From Dactylosporangium vinaceum (GTDB taxonomy: Bacteria; Actinomycetota; Actinomycetes; Mycobacteriales; Micromonosporaceae): DNA of 64,000 nt. The stretch is taken from assembly GCF_019904175.1 (NCBI RefSeq), contig NZ_CP061913.1, positions 4,030,001 through 4,094,000 of the forward strand, written 5' to 3'. Position 1 is the stretch's first letter. Each line of letters starts with the position of its first letter. Both the position numbers and the translations under genes were made by a program. The notes under the pieces are model-generated. The model searched no databases, was not told the DNA's origin, and saw nothing but the letters and a program-made list of their open reading frames with translations. This document shows positions 1-9,128 of the stretch, in pieces.

Positions 1-969
1 CAGGTCTACGGCGGCACGGTCCTGCTCCTGCGGGAGCGCTTCGCCGAGCTGGGCATCGAGACGACCCTGCTGCCGGACGTGAACGACACCGACGCCTGGC
101 GCCGGGCAGTGCGGCCGAGCACGCGGGCCTTCTTCGCCGAGAGCATCGGCAACCCGACAGGCGTCGTGCTGGACATCGAGGCGGTCGCCCGGATCGCGCA
201 CGAGCACGCCCGGGTGCCGCTGATCGTCGACAACACCCTGGCCACGCCGTACCTGCTGCGGCCGCTCGAGCACGGCGCCGACATCGTCGTGCACTCCACG
301 ACGAAGTTCCTGGCCGGGCACGGCACCGCGATCGGCGGGGTCGTCGTCGACGGCGCCACGTTCGACTTCGGGGCCGAGCCCGAACGCTGGCCCGGCTTCC
401 ACACCGCCGATCCCAGCCACGGCGACGTCGGCTACTGGGAGCGCTTCGCCGGCCTCGGCCTGGCCTACGCGCTGCGGCTGCGCACCACCGTGCTGCGCGG
501 CTACGGCCCGGCGCCGTCGCCGTTCAACAGCTTCCTGCTCCTGCAGGGCCTGGAGACGCTGAGCCTGCGGGTCCGCCAGCACGTCGCCAACGCCGAGGCG
601 GTCGCGGCCTACCTCGAGGACCGCCCAGAGGTGACCCGGGTGCACTACGCGGCGCTGCCGTCGAGCCCGTCGGCCACCCTCGCCAAGCGCTACCTGCCCC
701 GTGGCGCCGGGGCGGTCGTCGCGTTCGAGCTGGCCGCGGGCCTGGACGGTGGCCGCCGGTTCGTCGAGGCGGTCCGGCTGTTCAGCCACCTGGCCAACAT
801 CGGCGACGTGCGCAGCCTGATCATCCACCCCGCGTCCACGGTCAGCTCCGGCGCGGGCGAGCAGGCCGGGGTCGCCCCGGGCCTGGTCCGCCTGTCCGTC
901 GGCATCGAGGATGCCCGCGACCTGCTGGCCGACCTGGACCGCGGATTCACAGCGCTCTCCACCTCCTGA
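1..969 (+). CDS. metY: O-acetylhomoserine sulfhydrylase family PLP enzyme, 5' end outside window
   Basis: The reading frame enters from the window edge; 322 residues are visible and roughly the first 108 of a usual ~430 are missing. This is a Cys/Met-metabolism PLP enzyme: the Schiff-base lysine lies in STTKFLAGHG (visible residue 102), and GLETLSLR, SHLANIGD, SLIIHPAST and RLSVGIE are hallmarks of the MetY branch. The family condenses O-acetylhomoserine (or O-acetylserine) with sulfide to homocysteine (or cysteine) in the cytoplasm. It heads a ~10 kb operon of transporter and monooxygenase genes, so I infer that it captures sulfur released by them. There is no Met or Cys in the visible part; where homologues usually have Met and Cys (SLRM..H-C) it reads SLRVRQHV. 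The GTG at 79 is internal, not the start. Confidence 0.88.
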   Translation, partial: QVYGGTVLLLRERFAELGIETTLLPDVNDTDAWRRAVRPSTRAFFAESIGNPTGVVLDIEAVARIAHEHARVPLIVDNTLATPYLLRPLEHGADIVVHSTTKFLAGHGTAIGGVVVDGATFDFGAEPERWPGFHTADPSHGDVGYWERFAGLGLAYALRLRTTVLRGYGPAPSPFNSFLLLQGLETLSLRVRQHVANAEAVAAYLEDRPEVTRVHYAALPSSPSATLAKRYLPRGAGAVVAFELAAGLDGGRRFVEAVRLFSHLANIGDVRSLIIHPASTVSSGAGEQAGVAPGLVRLSVGIEDARDLLADLDRGFTALSTS

Positions 970-980
970 AGGAATCCGAT

Positions 981-2540
981 ATGAGTGACAGCACCGACCC
1001 CACCTTGCAGGACCAGCGCGAGGTCAACGCCGCCTCCCGGCGCCGGCGGACCATCCTGATCGGCGCCGTGACGGCCGTCGTCGTGCTCGGCGCGGCCGGC
1101 CTGACCGCCTGGGCGGCCCGCGGCGGCGACAAGGACGGCGAGGCAGCGGCCACGACCGACACGACGCTCACCGTGGCGCTGCGGCTGTTCCCGGAGAACC
1201 TCGACATCCGCAGCACCGCCGGGGCCGCCCTCGACCAGACGCTCATCGACAACGTCTTCCAGCCCCTCGTCACCAGCGACCCGAAGGGGACGATCCAGCC
1301 CAGTGTCGCCAAGAGCTGGGCGGTGTCACCGGACGCGCTGACCTACACGTTCACGCTGTTGCCGGACCAGAGGTTCAGCAACGGCGACCCGCTCACGGCC
1401 AAGGACGTCGCCTGGTCAATCGGTGAGGTGACGGCCAAGCAGTACAAGGACTACCAGAAACTGGCGAGCGTCGAGTCGGTCACCGCACCCGACGACCAGA
1501 CCGTCGTCATCAAGGTCAAGCAGCCCGACCCGACCCTGCTGTACAACCTCTCCGGCCGGGTCGGCCTCGTGCTCGACCGGAAGGCCACCAACGACCCCAA
1601 GTCCACCGCGATCGGGTCCGGGCCGTTCACGGTCGCCTCGTTCAAGCCCGGCGCCACCCTGACCCTGGCCCGCGACCCCGGCTACCGGGGCGAGAAGGCC
1701 CAGGTCGGCTCGGTCGTGTTCAAGCTGTTCAGCGACACCAACGCGGTCGTCAACGCGGTCCAGGGCGGCACCGTCGACGTGGCCGGCATCGACCCGAACC
1801 TGGTCCCGCAGGTCCGGAGCAACGCGAAGTACGACCTGGTGACCGGATTCGCCTCGGACAAGTACGTGCTGGCCTTCAACAACGCGGCCAAGCCGTTCAC
1901 CGACATCCGGGTCCGCCAGGCGATCCGGACCGCGATCGACCACGACGCGCTCGTCAAGGCGGCCGGCGGCGGCAAGACGCTCTTCGGCCCGATCGTCGAC
2001 TCCGACCCCGGCTTCGAGGACCTTTCCAAGCTGTACCCGCACGACGTCGCGAAGGCCAAGCAGCTGCTCGCCGACGCGGGCTACCCCAACGGGCTGGACC
2101 TGACGGTCGAGCTGGCCTCCCTCTACGGCAACACCATCACCGACCTGCTCACCAGCCAGCTGGCCACGGCCGGCATCCGGCTCACGGTCAAGTCGGTGGA
2201 GTTCGCGGCCTGGCTCAAGGACGTGTACACCAACCACGACTTCCAACTCAGCATCGTCGACCACGCCGAGGCCCGCGACTTCGGCAACTGGGCCAACCCG
2301 AAGTACTACTTCGGCTACAACAACGCCCAGGTCCAGGACCTGTTCAAACAGGCGACCACCGCCACCTCCGAGGCCGGCTACACCTCGCTGCTGCAGCAGG
2401 CGGCCCGGATCGTGGCCCAGGACGCGGCGGCGGACTGGCTCTACAACCCGACGCTGATCACGGCCGTGCGCAAGGGCGTCACCGGCGTGCCGACCGACTC
2501 CACCAACTCCCGGCTCAACCTGACCCGCGCGAAGGCCTGA
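981..2540 (+). CDS. ABC transporter substrate-binding protein, family 5 (peptide/nickel type), membrane-anchored
   Basis: 519 residues. The ATG has AAGGAAT 6 bp upstream. A cytoplasmic tail with RRRR (residues 20-23) is followed by one hydrophobic segment (about 25-46) and then a family 5 solute-binding fold (SBP_bac_5): early VFQPLV, middle GSGPFTVASFKPG, and a VRQAIRTAIDHDAL block. No lipobox cysteine is present, so it is probably tethered by the N-terminal helix. It captures the substrate for the permeases and ATPases encoded next. The ligand is unknown; MetY upstream and four monooxygenases downstream suggest an organosulfur compound. Apart from the initiator there is no Met or Cys in the whole protein. 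Confidence 0.92.
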   Translation: MSDSTDPTLQDQREVNAASRRRRTILIGAVTAVVVLGAAGLTAWAARGGDKDGEAAATTDTTLTVALRLFPENLDIRSTAGAALDQTLIDNVFQPLVTSDPKGTIQPSVAKSWAVSPDALTYTFTLLPDQRFSNGDPLTAKDVAWSIGEVTAKQYKDYQKLASVESVTAPDDQTVVIKVKQPDPTLLYNLSGRVGLVLDRKATNDPKSTAIGSGPFTVASFKPGATLTLARDPGYRGEKAQVGSVVFKLFSDTNAVVNAVQGGTVDVAGIDPNLVPQVRSNAKYDLVTGFASDKYVLAFNNAAKPFTDIRVRQAIRTAIDHDALVKAAGGGKTLFGPIVDSDPGFEDLSKLYPHDVAKAKQLLADAGYPNGLDLTVELASLYGNTITDLLTSQLATAGIRLTVKSVEFAAWLKDVYTNHDFQLSIVDHAEARDFGNWANPKYYFGYNNAQVQDLFKQATTATSEAGYTSLLQQAARIVAQDAAADWLYNPTLITAVRKGVTGVPTDSTNSRLNLTRAKA

Positions 2541-2543
2541 CGC

Positions 2544-3506
2544 ATGGCCCGGTTCCTGCTCCGGCGGCTGGCGCTGCTCGCGCTGGGACTGCTCGTCGCC
2601 AGCCTGGCGATCTTCGTCGTGCTGCGGGTGCTGCCCGGCGACGTCGCGGAGCTCATCGCCGGCACCAACGCCACCCCGGAGCAGGTGGCCGGCATCCGGG
2701 CCGGCCTCGGGCTGGACCGCAGCCTGCCCAGCCAGTACCTCGGCTGGCTGGGCGGGCTGCTCCACCTCGACTTCGGCCGGTCCCTGCTGACCAACCAGAG
2801 CGTCACCGCCGCCCTGGCCGAGCGGGCCGGGGTCACGGTCCCGCTCACCGCCCTGTCCTTCGTGATCGCCGTCACGATCGCCCTCACCCTGGGCGTGTAC
2901 TCGGGACTGCGCCACGACCGCCCGGCCGGGATCGCGATCGGCTTCGTCGCCCAGGCGCTGGCCGCGGTGCCGGCGCTGTGGCTCGGCCTGCTGCTCGTCG
3001 TGCTCTTCGGCGCGGGCGTCGGGCTCGTGGGAGTACTGCCGAGCAATGGTTTTCCCGACGACGGGTGGCACGAGCCCGGGCCGGCGGTGGCCGCGCTGGT
3101 GCTGCCGGCGGTGACCATCGGGCTCATCGAAGGTGTCGCGCTGCTGCGGTTCGTGCGCTCGGCCGTCCTCGACGCGCTCGGCCAGGACTACGTCCGCGCG
3201 GCCGCGGCCCGCGGGCTGACCCGCACCCAGGCCCTCCTGCGCCACGGCCTGCCCAACGTCGGGCTGTCGCTGCTGTCGGTGTCGGCGCTGCAGATTGCCG
3301 CGCTGGTCACCGGGGCCGTCGTCATCGAGTCGCTGTTCAACCTGCCCGGCGTCGGGCGGATGCTCGTCGGCGACGTCGGCAGCCGCGACCTGACGAAGGT
3401 CCAGGGCGAAGTGCTGTTCATGACCGGGATCGTCCTGGTCATCGGCACCCTTGTCGACATCGCCCACCGGCTCGTCGACCCCCGGCAGCGAGTGGAGGCG
3501 CCATGA
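2544..3506 (+). CDS. ABC transporter permease, DppB type
   Basis: 320 residues, starting at an ATG 4 bp after the previous stop. Starts ARFLLRRLALLALG as DppB/OppB proteins do, has about six membrane helices, and carries the EAA cytoplasmic loop (DYVRAAAARGL, then HGLPN) that docks on the ATPase. C-terminal FNLPGVGRMLVGDV and VDPRQR are typical. It forms the membrane channel with the DppC-type partner whose ATG overlaps its stop codon. Only two internal Met and no Cys. Confidence 0.93.
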   Translation: MARFLLRRLALLALGLLVASLAIFVVLRVLPGDVAELIAGTNATPEQVAGIRAGLGLDRSLPSQYLGWLGGLLHLDFGRSLLTNQSVTAALAERAGVTVPLTALSFVIAVTIALTLGVYSGLRHDRPAGIAIGFVAQALAAVPALWLGLLLVVLFGAGVGLVGVLPSNGFPDDGWHEPGPAVAALVLPAVTIGLIEGVALLRFVRSAVLDALGQDYVRAAAARGLTRTQALLRHGLPNVGLSLLSVSALQIAALVTGAVVIESLFNLPGVGRMLVGDVGSRDLTKVQGEVLFMTGIVLVIGTLVDIAHRLVDPRQRVEAP

Positions 3507-4342
3507 GAGAGCTCCTGCGCCACCCGGCCGGGCTGTTCGGCACCGTCGTCGTCGGGCTGCTGCCGGCCGCGGCGCTGCTGTCGCTGTTCTGGACGCCGTA
3601 TCCGCTGCTGCGCCAGGACGTCGCCGAGCGCTGGCTCGGCCCCGACGCCCGGCACTGGCTCGGCACCGACGAGATCGGCCGGGACACACTCAGCTGGCTG
3701 CTGGCCGGCAGCCGCACCACCGTCTTCGTGGCGTTCTGGGCCACCCTCATCGCGGCCGGGCTCGGCCTGGCCCTGGCCGCACTGACCGCGCTCGGCCCGC
3801 GCCGGGTCGCCGAGCCCGTCATCGTCCTCGTCGACCTGCTCATCGCGTTCCCGGTGCTGCTCATCGCCATGCTCTTGGCGGCGGCGTTCGGCGGGTCGCT
3901 GTGGATCGTCGTGACCGCCGTCGGCGTCGGCGTCGGGATGAACCTGGCCCGGGTCCTGCGCCCGGAGATCCGCCGGGTCATCGCCGCCGACTACGTCGTG
4001 GCCGCCCGGGCCGGCGGCGTCGGGCCCGGCGGCATCCTGGCCCGGCACGTCGTGCCCAACGTGGCCCCGGTCGCGATCGTCCAGCTGTCCTACGTCGCGG
4101 CCGTCGCGATCCTGGCCGAGGCCGGGCTGTCCTACCTCGGCTACGGCGCACCGGCCGGCTCGCCCTCGTGGGGCCGCAGCCTCGCCGACTCGCAGCACTA
4201 CATCGCGGTGCAGCCGGCGTCCGTGCTCTGGCCCGGCCTGGCCATCGCCGTCACCGTCCTGGCGATCACCCTGCTCGGCGACGCGCTGCGCGACGCGCTC
4301 GACCCGCGGCTGCGGCGGGGGAGGCGGGCCCGTGAGTCTTGA
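3503..4342 (+). CDS. ABC transporter permease, DppC type
   Basis: 279 residues. The start is the ATG of an ATGA overlap with the upstream permease stop, preceded by GGAGG. Has the DppC signature HWLGTDEIGRDTLSWLL after the first membrane helix, an EAA loop near DYVVAARAGG, and the late GLSYLGYGAPAGSPSWG block. About six membrane segments. Second half of the import channel of this operon; translation is coupled on both sides. Two internal Met, no Cys. Confidence 0.93.
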   Translation: MRELLRHPAGLFGTVVVGLLPAAALLSLFWTPYPLLRQDVAERWLGPDARHWLGTDEIGRDTLSWLLAGSRTTVFVAFWATLIAAGLGLALAALTALGPRRVAEPVIVLVDLLIAFPVLLIAMLLAAAFGGSLWIVVTAVGVGVGMNLARVLRPEIRRVIAADYVVAARAGGVGPGGILARHVVPNVAPVAIVQLSYVAAVAILAEAGLSYLGYGAPAGSPSWGRSLADSQHYIAVQPASVLWPGLAIAVTVLAITLLGDALRDALDPRLRRGRRARES

Positions 4343-5117
4343 GATCGAGGACCTGCGCATCGAGCTCGGCGGCCGGGCCGTCGTCGACGGCGTCGGGCTC
4401 AGCCTCGGCGACGGCGACCGGCTCGGACTGATCGGCGAGTCCGGCTCCGGCAAGTCCCTGACCGCCCTCGCCGTGCTGGGCCTGCTGCCGCGGGGCAGTA
4501 CCGTCACCGGCAGCATCCGCCTCGACGGCCGGGAACTCGTCGGCCGCGGCGACGCCGAGCTGGCCCGGCTGCGCGGCAAACGCGTCGGCATGGTGTTCCA
4601 GGAGCCGGCGACCGCGCTGAACCCGGTGCGCCGGGTCGGCGCGCAGATCGGCGAGTCGCTGCGCATCCACTACGGGTTCTCCAAGCGCCAGGCCCACGAG
4701 CGGGCCGTCCGCCTGGCCGAGCGGGTCCAGCTGCCCGACCCGGAGCAGATCGTCCAGCGGTACCCGCACGAGCTGTCCGGCGGCCAGCGCCAGCGCGTCG
4801 CCATCGCCGCCGCCATCGCCACCGGACCCCGCCTGATCATCGCCGACGAGCCGACCACCGCGCTCGACGTGACCGTCCAGGCCGGCATCCTCGACCTGTT
4901 CGACGAGGAGGTCGCCGAATCCGGCGCGGCGCTGCTGTTCATCACCCACGACCTGGCCGTCCTGGCCCGGATCGTCACCCGGGCCGTGGTCCTCACCGCG
5001 GGACAGGTCGCCGAGACCGGCACCGTCACCGGCCTGCTGGCCGCGCCCACCCACCCCGTCACCGCCGCCCTCGCCGCCGCGGCCTACCAGACCAGCTTCG
5101 TCGCGAGCGGCCCGTGA
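4332..5117 (+). CDS. ABC transporter ATPase, DppD type
   Basis: 261 residues; the GTG start overlaps the permease by 11 bp. Walker A GESGSGKS (about residues 36-43), Q-loop VFQEPATALNP, signature LSGGQRQRV, Walker B LIIADEPTTALDV and H-loop FITHD are all intact. It is shorter than usual DppD (~320) because the C-terminal oligopeptide-transporter extension with its cysteines is absent. It pairs with the next ATPase to energise the importer. One internal Met, no Cys. Confidence 0.93.
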   Translation: MSLEIEDLRIELGGRAVVDGVGLSLGDGDRLGLIGESGSGKSLTALAVLGLLPRGSTVTGSIRLDGRELVGRGDAELARLRGKRVGMVFQEPATALNPVRRVGAQIGESLRIHYGFSKRQAHERAVRLAERVQLPDPEQIVQRYPHELSGGQRQRVAIAAAIATGPRLIIADEPTTALDVTVQAGILDLFDEEVAESGAALLFITHDLAVLARIVTRAVVLTAGQVAETGTVTGLLAAPTHPVTAALAAAAYQTSFVASGP

Positions 5118-5896
5118 GCACCCCGCTGCTGTCCGCCCGCGGCCTGTCCCGCGACTACCGCCTGCCCGGCGGCGCGCTCAAGCACGCCCTGGCCGACGTC
5201 GACCTCGACGTGGCCGCCGGCGAGATCCTCGCCGTCATCGGCGAGTCCGGCTCCGGCAAGTCCACCCTCGCCCGGCTCCTGCTCGACCTGGACCGGCCCA
5301 CCCGCGGCCGGGTCGAGTTCCAGGGCCGGCCGATCAGCACGGACCGGCGCGCACTGCGGGCCGGCACCGGCATCGTCCTGCAGGACCCCTACGCCTCCCT
5401 CGACCCGCGGATGCGGGTCCGCACCACCGTCGCCGAGCCGCTGCGGGCCCTGCGCGTGCCCGGCGACCACCGCCGCCTGGTCGCCGAGGTCCTCGAGCGA
5501 GTCGGCCTGCGCCCGGAGCACGCCGAGTGCTACCCGCACGAGCTCTCCGGCGGCCAACGCCAGCGGGTCGCGATCGCCCGGGCCGTCGTCCACCGGCCCC
5601 GGCTCCTCGTCGGCGACGAGCCCACGAGCGCGCTCGACGTCACCGTCCGGGCCGCGATCGTCGCACTGCTGCGCGAACTCAACGCCACCCTCGGCCTGGC
5701 CGTCGTCCTCGTCTCCCACGACCTCGGCCTGGTCCAGCACCTCGCCGCCCGGGTCGTCGTCATGCACGACGGGCGGATCGTCGAGTCCGGACCGACCGCC
5801 TCGGTGCTCGCCGACCCCCAGCACACCCACACCCGCGCCCTCGTCGCCGCGGTGCCGCGCCTGCCTGCTAGGAGTACCGATGCCGCCGCCCTTTAA
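5114..5896 (+). CDS. ABC transporter ATPase, DppF type
   Basis: 260 residues, GTG start in a GTGA overlap with the preceding ATPase. Walker A GESGSGKST, Q-loop VLQDPYASLDPRMRV (the DppF-type sequence), signature LSGGQRQRV, Walker B LLVGDEPTSALDV, H-loop VSHDL. The C-terminal cysteine-containing extension is missing, as in its partner. Its last 17 bp overlap the start of the first LLM gene, so transporter and monooxygenase genes are one transcript. One Cys (HAECYPHEL) and two internal Met. Confidence 0.93.
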   Translation: MSTPLLSARGLSRDYRLPGGALKHALADVDLDVAAGEILAVIGESGSGKSTLARLLLDLDRPTRGRVEFQGRPISTDRRALRAGTGIVLQDPYASLDPRMRVRTTVAEPLRALRVPGDHRRLVAEVLERVGLRPEHAECYPHELSGGQRQRVAIARAVVHRPRLLVGDEPTSALDVTVRAAIVALLRELNATLGLAVVLVSHDLGLVQHLAARVVVMHDGRIVESGPTASVLADPQHTHTRALVAAVPRLPARSTDAAAL

Positions 5897-6869
5897 ACTG
5901 GGCTTCCTCACGCACGTCCACGGCTACGGCAAGCCCGCGACGCAGGTCTACGCCGAGCTGCTCGACACCATCGCCGCCGCCGAGGACCTCGGCTACGACG
6001 GCGTCTTCCTGGCCCAGCACCACTTCCGGCACGACGGCGCCCGCCTGCCCTCCCCGCTGGTCCTGCTCGCGGCCGCGGCCCGGCGCACCAGCCGGATCGA
6101 GCTCGGCACCGCCGTCGTCACCCTGCCCCTGGAGGACCCGCTGCGCCTCGCCGAGGACGCCGCCGTGCTCGACGGGCTCAGCGGCGGCCGGGTCCAGCTC
6201 GGCCTCGGCACCGGCGGCGCCAACGCGGCCACCTACCCCGCCTTCGGGTTCGCGAACGAGACCCTCGACGAGCGCTACGACTCCGGCCTGGCCGTCGTGC
6301 ACGGGGCGCTGGCCGGCGCACCCATCGGCGAGTCCGGCCTCGTCCTGCACCCGCCGGCGCCCGGCCTGCGCGAGCGGGTCTGGCAGTCGACGTCCCGGCC
6401 GGACAAGGCGGCCCGCATCGCCGCCGCCGGCGACGGGCTGCTGCTCGGCACGTTCATCCACAGGCCCGAGGCCGAGCAGCTCCCGCTCATCGAGGCATAC
6501 CGGGCCGCCTGGGCCGGCCCCGGCGCCCCGCGCATCGGCGCCACCCGGGCCGTCTTCCCCGGCGCGTCACGGGCCGCGGCCCTGGCCGACCTCGGCCGCG
6601 GCCTCAAGCTGTTCCGGGAGCAGGTCCGGCCGTTCGCCGACCTGTCCGGATACGACGACGAGCAGCTCGCCGAGCGGATCAACGTCCACTACGGCACCCC
6701 GGCCGACATCGTCGACAGCCTGCGCCGCGACCCGGCCCTGCTCGGTCACGCCGGCTACTTCTTCCCCGTCGTGCAGCACGAGGCGTCAAGCGCCGCCGAC
6801 GACATCCGCCGCCTCGAGATCATCGCCACGCAGATCGCCCCCGAGCTCGGCTGGAGGCCCGCACCGTGA
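5880..6869 (+). CDS. LLM flavin-dependent monooxygenase (KPN_01858-like)
   Basis: 329 residues, ATG at 5880 after GGAG. A TIM-barrel luciferase-like protein with AQHHFRHDGARLPSP, RIELGTAVVTLPLEDP, LAEDAAVLDGLSGGR and LHPPAPGLRERVWQ, the pattern of the FMN-dependent LLM subfamily usually encoded beside peptide-type ABC transporters. It probably uses reduced flavin and O2 in the cytoplasm to oxidise the imported compound, perhaps at a C-S bond; the substrate is not readable. It is a paralogue of the proteins at 6866 and 24065. No internal Met and no Cys. Confidence 0.9.
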   Translation: MPPPFKLGFLTHVHGYGKPATQVYAELLDTIAAAEDLGYDGVFLAQHHFRHDGARLPSPLVLLAAAARRTSRIELGTAVVTLPLEDPLRLAEDAAVLDGLSGGRVQLGLGTGGANAATYPAFGFANETLDERYDSGLAVVHGALAGAPIGESGLVLHPPAPGLRERVWQSTSRPDKAARIAAAGDGLLLGTFIHRPEAEQLPLIEAYRAAWAGPGAPRIGATRAVFPGASRAAALADLGRGLKLFREQVRPFADLSGYDDEQLAERINVHYGTPADIVDSLRRDPALLGHAGYFFPVVQHEASSAADDIRRLEIIATQIAPELGWRPAP

Positions 6870-7834
6870 GCTTCGGATTCCAGACGCACGTCCACGGCCA
6901 CGCCCCGGCCCGGGAGCTACTGCCCGGCCTCGTCGACCTGTTCGTCGCGGCCGAGGAGCTCGGCTTCACCTCCGGCTGGCTGGCCCAGCACCATCTCGGC
7001 AACGACGCCGGCCGGCTGCCCTCGCCACTCGTGCTCCTGGCCGCCGCGGCCGAGGCGACCAGGAGCATCCGGCTCGGCACCAGCGTCGTCGTGCTGCCCC
7101 TGGAGCACCCGATCCGCCTCGCCGAGGATGCCGCCGTCCTCGACACCCTCGCCGGTGGCCGCCTCGAGCTCGGTCTGGGCGTCGGCGGCCCGTCGGCGCC
7201 GGAATTCGCCGCGTTCGGCCGCGACGCCGGCCGGCGCCACGAGCTCTACACCGAGCACCGCGACCGCCTCCTGCACCTCCTCGGCGGCGGCGACATCGCC
7301 GCCGGGCTGCGGGCCGGCCCGGACGCACCCGGGCTGCGCGCCCGGATCTGGGAGTCACCGTCCACGCCCGAGCGGGCGGCCGCGGTCGCCGCGGCCGGGC
7401 ACGGGCTGCTGGTCGGCATCGGCCCCGGCGCCGTGCAGCGGGCCCTGGCCGACGCCTACCGCGCCGCCGGCGGCACCCGGGTCGCGGCGTTCCGCGGCGG
7501 CTTCCCGGCCCTCGACGCCGGCGGCGACCGGGAGAGCCAGGCCGCGCTGCTGTGGCCGGACGTGCGCGGATTCGCCGACGGGCCCCTGTCGCGGCAGTAC
7601 CTCGGCGAGCACCCGGGTCCCCACGACGTCCTCGCCGCCCTGAACGTCCACTACGGCAGCGGCGCCGAGGTGGCCGCCTCGGTGCGGGCCGACCCGCTGC
7701 TGCCCGTCGCCGCCGACTTCGTCTTCGCCGTCCAGGCCGCCAGCACGAGCATCGGCACCGCCCTGCGCACCCTGGAACGCCTGGCCACCGATGTCGTCCC
7801 CGAACTCGCCGGAGCGCTGCATGCCACGCCCTGA
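6866..7834 (+). CDS. LLM flavin-dependent monooxygenase (KPN_01858-like)
   Basis: 322 residues, GTG start in a GTGA overlap with the previous gene. Same subfamily as its neighbour (AQHHLGNDAGRLPSP, SIRLGTSVVVLPLEHP, LAEDAAVLDTLAGGR, PDAPGLRARIWESPS). Adjacent paralogues may form a heterodimer, as LuxA/LuxB do, or act on different substrates; the sequence does not decide. No internal Met and no Cys. Confidence 0.9.
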   Translation: MSFGFQTHVHGHAPARELLPGLVDLFVAAEELGFTSGWLAQHHLGNDAGRLPSPLVLLAAAAEATRSIRLGTSVVVLPLEHPIRLAEDAAVLDTLAGGRLELGLGVGGPSAPEFAAFGRDAGRRHELYTEHRDRLLHLLGGGDIAAGLRAGPDAPGLRARIWESPSTPERAAAVAAAGHGLLVGIGPGAVQRALADAYRAAGGTRVAAFRGGFPALDAGGDRESQAALLWPDVRGFADGPLSRQYLGEHPGPHDVLAALNVHYGSGAEVAASVRADPLLPVAADFVFAVQAASTSIGTALRTLERLATDVVPELAGALHATP

Positions 7835-9128
7835 CCACCTGCAGTTCGGCGCACTCGTCCACGGTTCCGGCGGGCACATCGCCGGCTGGCGGCACCCCCG
7901 GGCCAACCCCGACGGCGAGCTCGACATCGACTTCCACGTCCGCCTCGCGCGCCTCCTCGAAGACGCCGGGTTCACGGCCCTGTTCGTCGCCGACGTCGTC
8001 GCCGTCTGGGGCCACCAGCTCGACTCGCTGCACCGCACCACCCGTGCCGACTACCTCGAGCCGATCACCCTCCTGGCCGCCCTGGCCCCGCAGACCTCCC
8101 GGATCGGCCTCGTCGCCACCGCCACCACCAGCTACAACGAGCCATACAACCTGGCGCGCAAGTTCGCCTCCCTCGACCACATCTCCGGCGGCCGGGCCGG
8201 CTGGAACGTCGTTACCAGCGTCGTGCCCCTGGAGGCGGCCAACTTCGGCCGGGCCGAACACTTCGGCCACGCCGAGCGCTACGCCCGCGCCGCCGAGTTC
8301 GTCGACGTCGTCAAGGGCCTGTGGGACTCCAACGCCGACGGCGCACTCATCCGCGACAAGGCCTCCGGGGTGTACATCGACCCGGCCCGGCGGTTTCACC
8401 TCGACCACCGCGGCGAGCACTTCACCGTCGCCGGCCCGCTCAACCTGGCCCGCCCGCCGCAGGGGCACCCGGTGCTGTTCCAGGCCGGCGCGTCCCCGAC
8501 CGGCCGGGCCTTCGCCGCCCGGGTCGGCGAGGTCATCTTCACCGCACCCGTCAGCGTCGCCGAAGCCGTCGACTACCGCACCCGCCTCGACGCCGACGTC
8601 ACCGCGGCCGGCCGCGACCCCGGCGACGTGCGCGTCTGGCCCATCCTCACCCCGATCGTCGCCGACACCGACGCCGAGGCCGCCGAAATCCTCGCCGAGC
8701 TCGGCTCCCTCATCCATGACGACGTCCTGCGCCGCCTCGTCCAGGACAACTTCGGCGACGAGGACTTCAGCGACCTCGACCTCGACGAGCCGCTGCCCGA
8801 CTTCGGCACCGCCACCAACCGCTCGCAGAGCCGCCGGGCCGGCCTGCTCGCCCTCGCCCGCGGGGAGCAGCTCACCCTGCGGCAGCTCGCACTGCGCTTC
8901 TCGGCCCGGGCCGACACCGTCGGCGCCGCCACCACCGTCGCCGACCGGATCGCCGCCGTGTGGGCGACCGGCGCCGTCGACGGCTTCAACGTCTCCTTCC
9001 CCTACCTGCCCGAGCAGGCCGAAAGGTTCACCGCCGAGGTCCTGCCGATCCTGGCCGACCGCGGCCTGTTCCGCCCGCCGACCGGCACCACACTGCGCGA
9101 ACAGCTGGGACTGGAGCGAGCCGCATGA
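7821..9128 (+). CDS. LLM monooxygenase of the NtaA/SnaA/DszA family
   Basis: 435 residues. I use the ATG at 7821 (MPRPDHLQFG), which aligns with family N-termini; it overlaps the upstream gene by 14 bp. Family motifs: TSYNEPYNLARKFASLDH, SGGRAGWNVVTS, GLWDSNADGAL, HRGEHFTVAGPLN, RPPQGHPVLFQAG and a DGFNVSFPYLP block near the end. Relatives (DszA, NtaA, CmoJ/YtnJ) are FMNH2-dependent and cleave C-S or C-N bonds, so an organosulfur substrate fits the operon. No internal Met, no Cys. Confidence 0.92.
   Translation: MPRPDHLQFGALVHGSGGHIAGWRHPRANPDGELDIDFHVRLARLLEDAGFTALFVADVVAVWGHQLDSLHRTTRADYLEPITLLAALAPQTSRIGLVATATTSYNEPYNLARKFASLDHISGGRAGWNVVTSVVPLEAANFGRAEHFGHAERYARAAEFVDVVKGLWDSNADGALIRDKASGVYIDPARRFHLDHRGEHFTVAGPLNLARPPQGHPVLFQAGASPTGRAFAARVGEVIFTAPVSVAEAVDYRTRLDADVTAAGRDPGDVRVWPILTPIVADTDAEAAEILAELGSLIHDDVLRRLVQDNFGDEDFSDLDLDEPLPDFGTATNRSQSRRAGLLALARGEQLTLRQLALRFSARADTVGAATTVADRIAAVWATGAVDGFNVSFPYLPEQAERFTAEVLPILADRGLFRPPTGTTLREQLGLERAA

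Noticed and set aside
1416-3689. 757-residue minus-strand open frame opposite the first transporter
   Set aside because: Composition is Arg/Gly/Gln/Asp-rich without family motifs; it mirrors third-position GC of the real plus-strand genes. The same holds for the long frames at 7552-11292, 17914-20109, 42611-44872 and 56337-58694.
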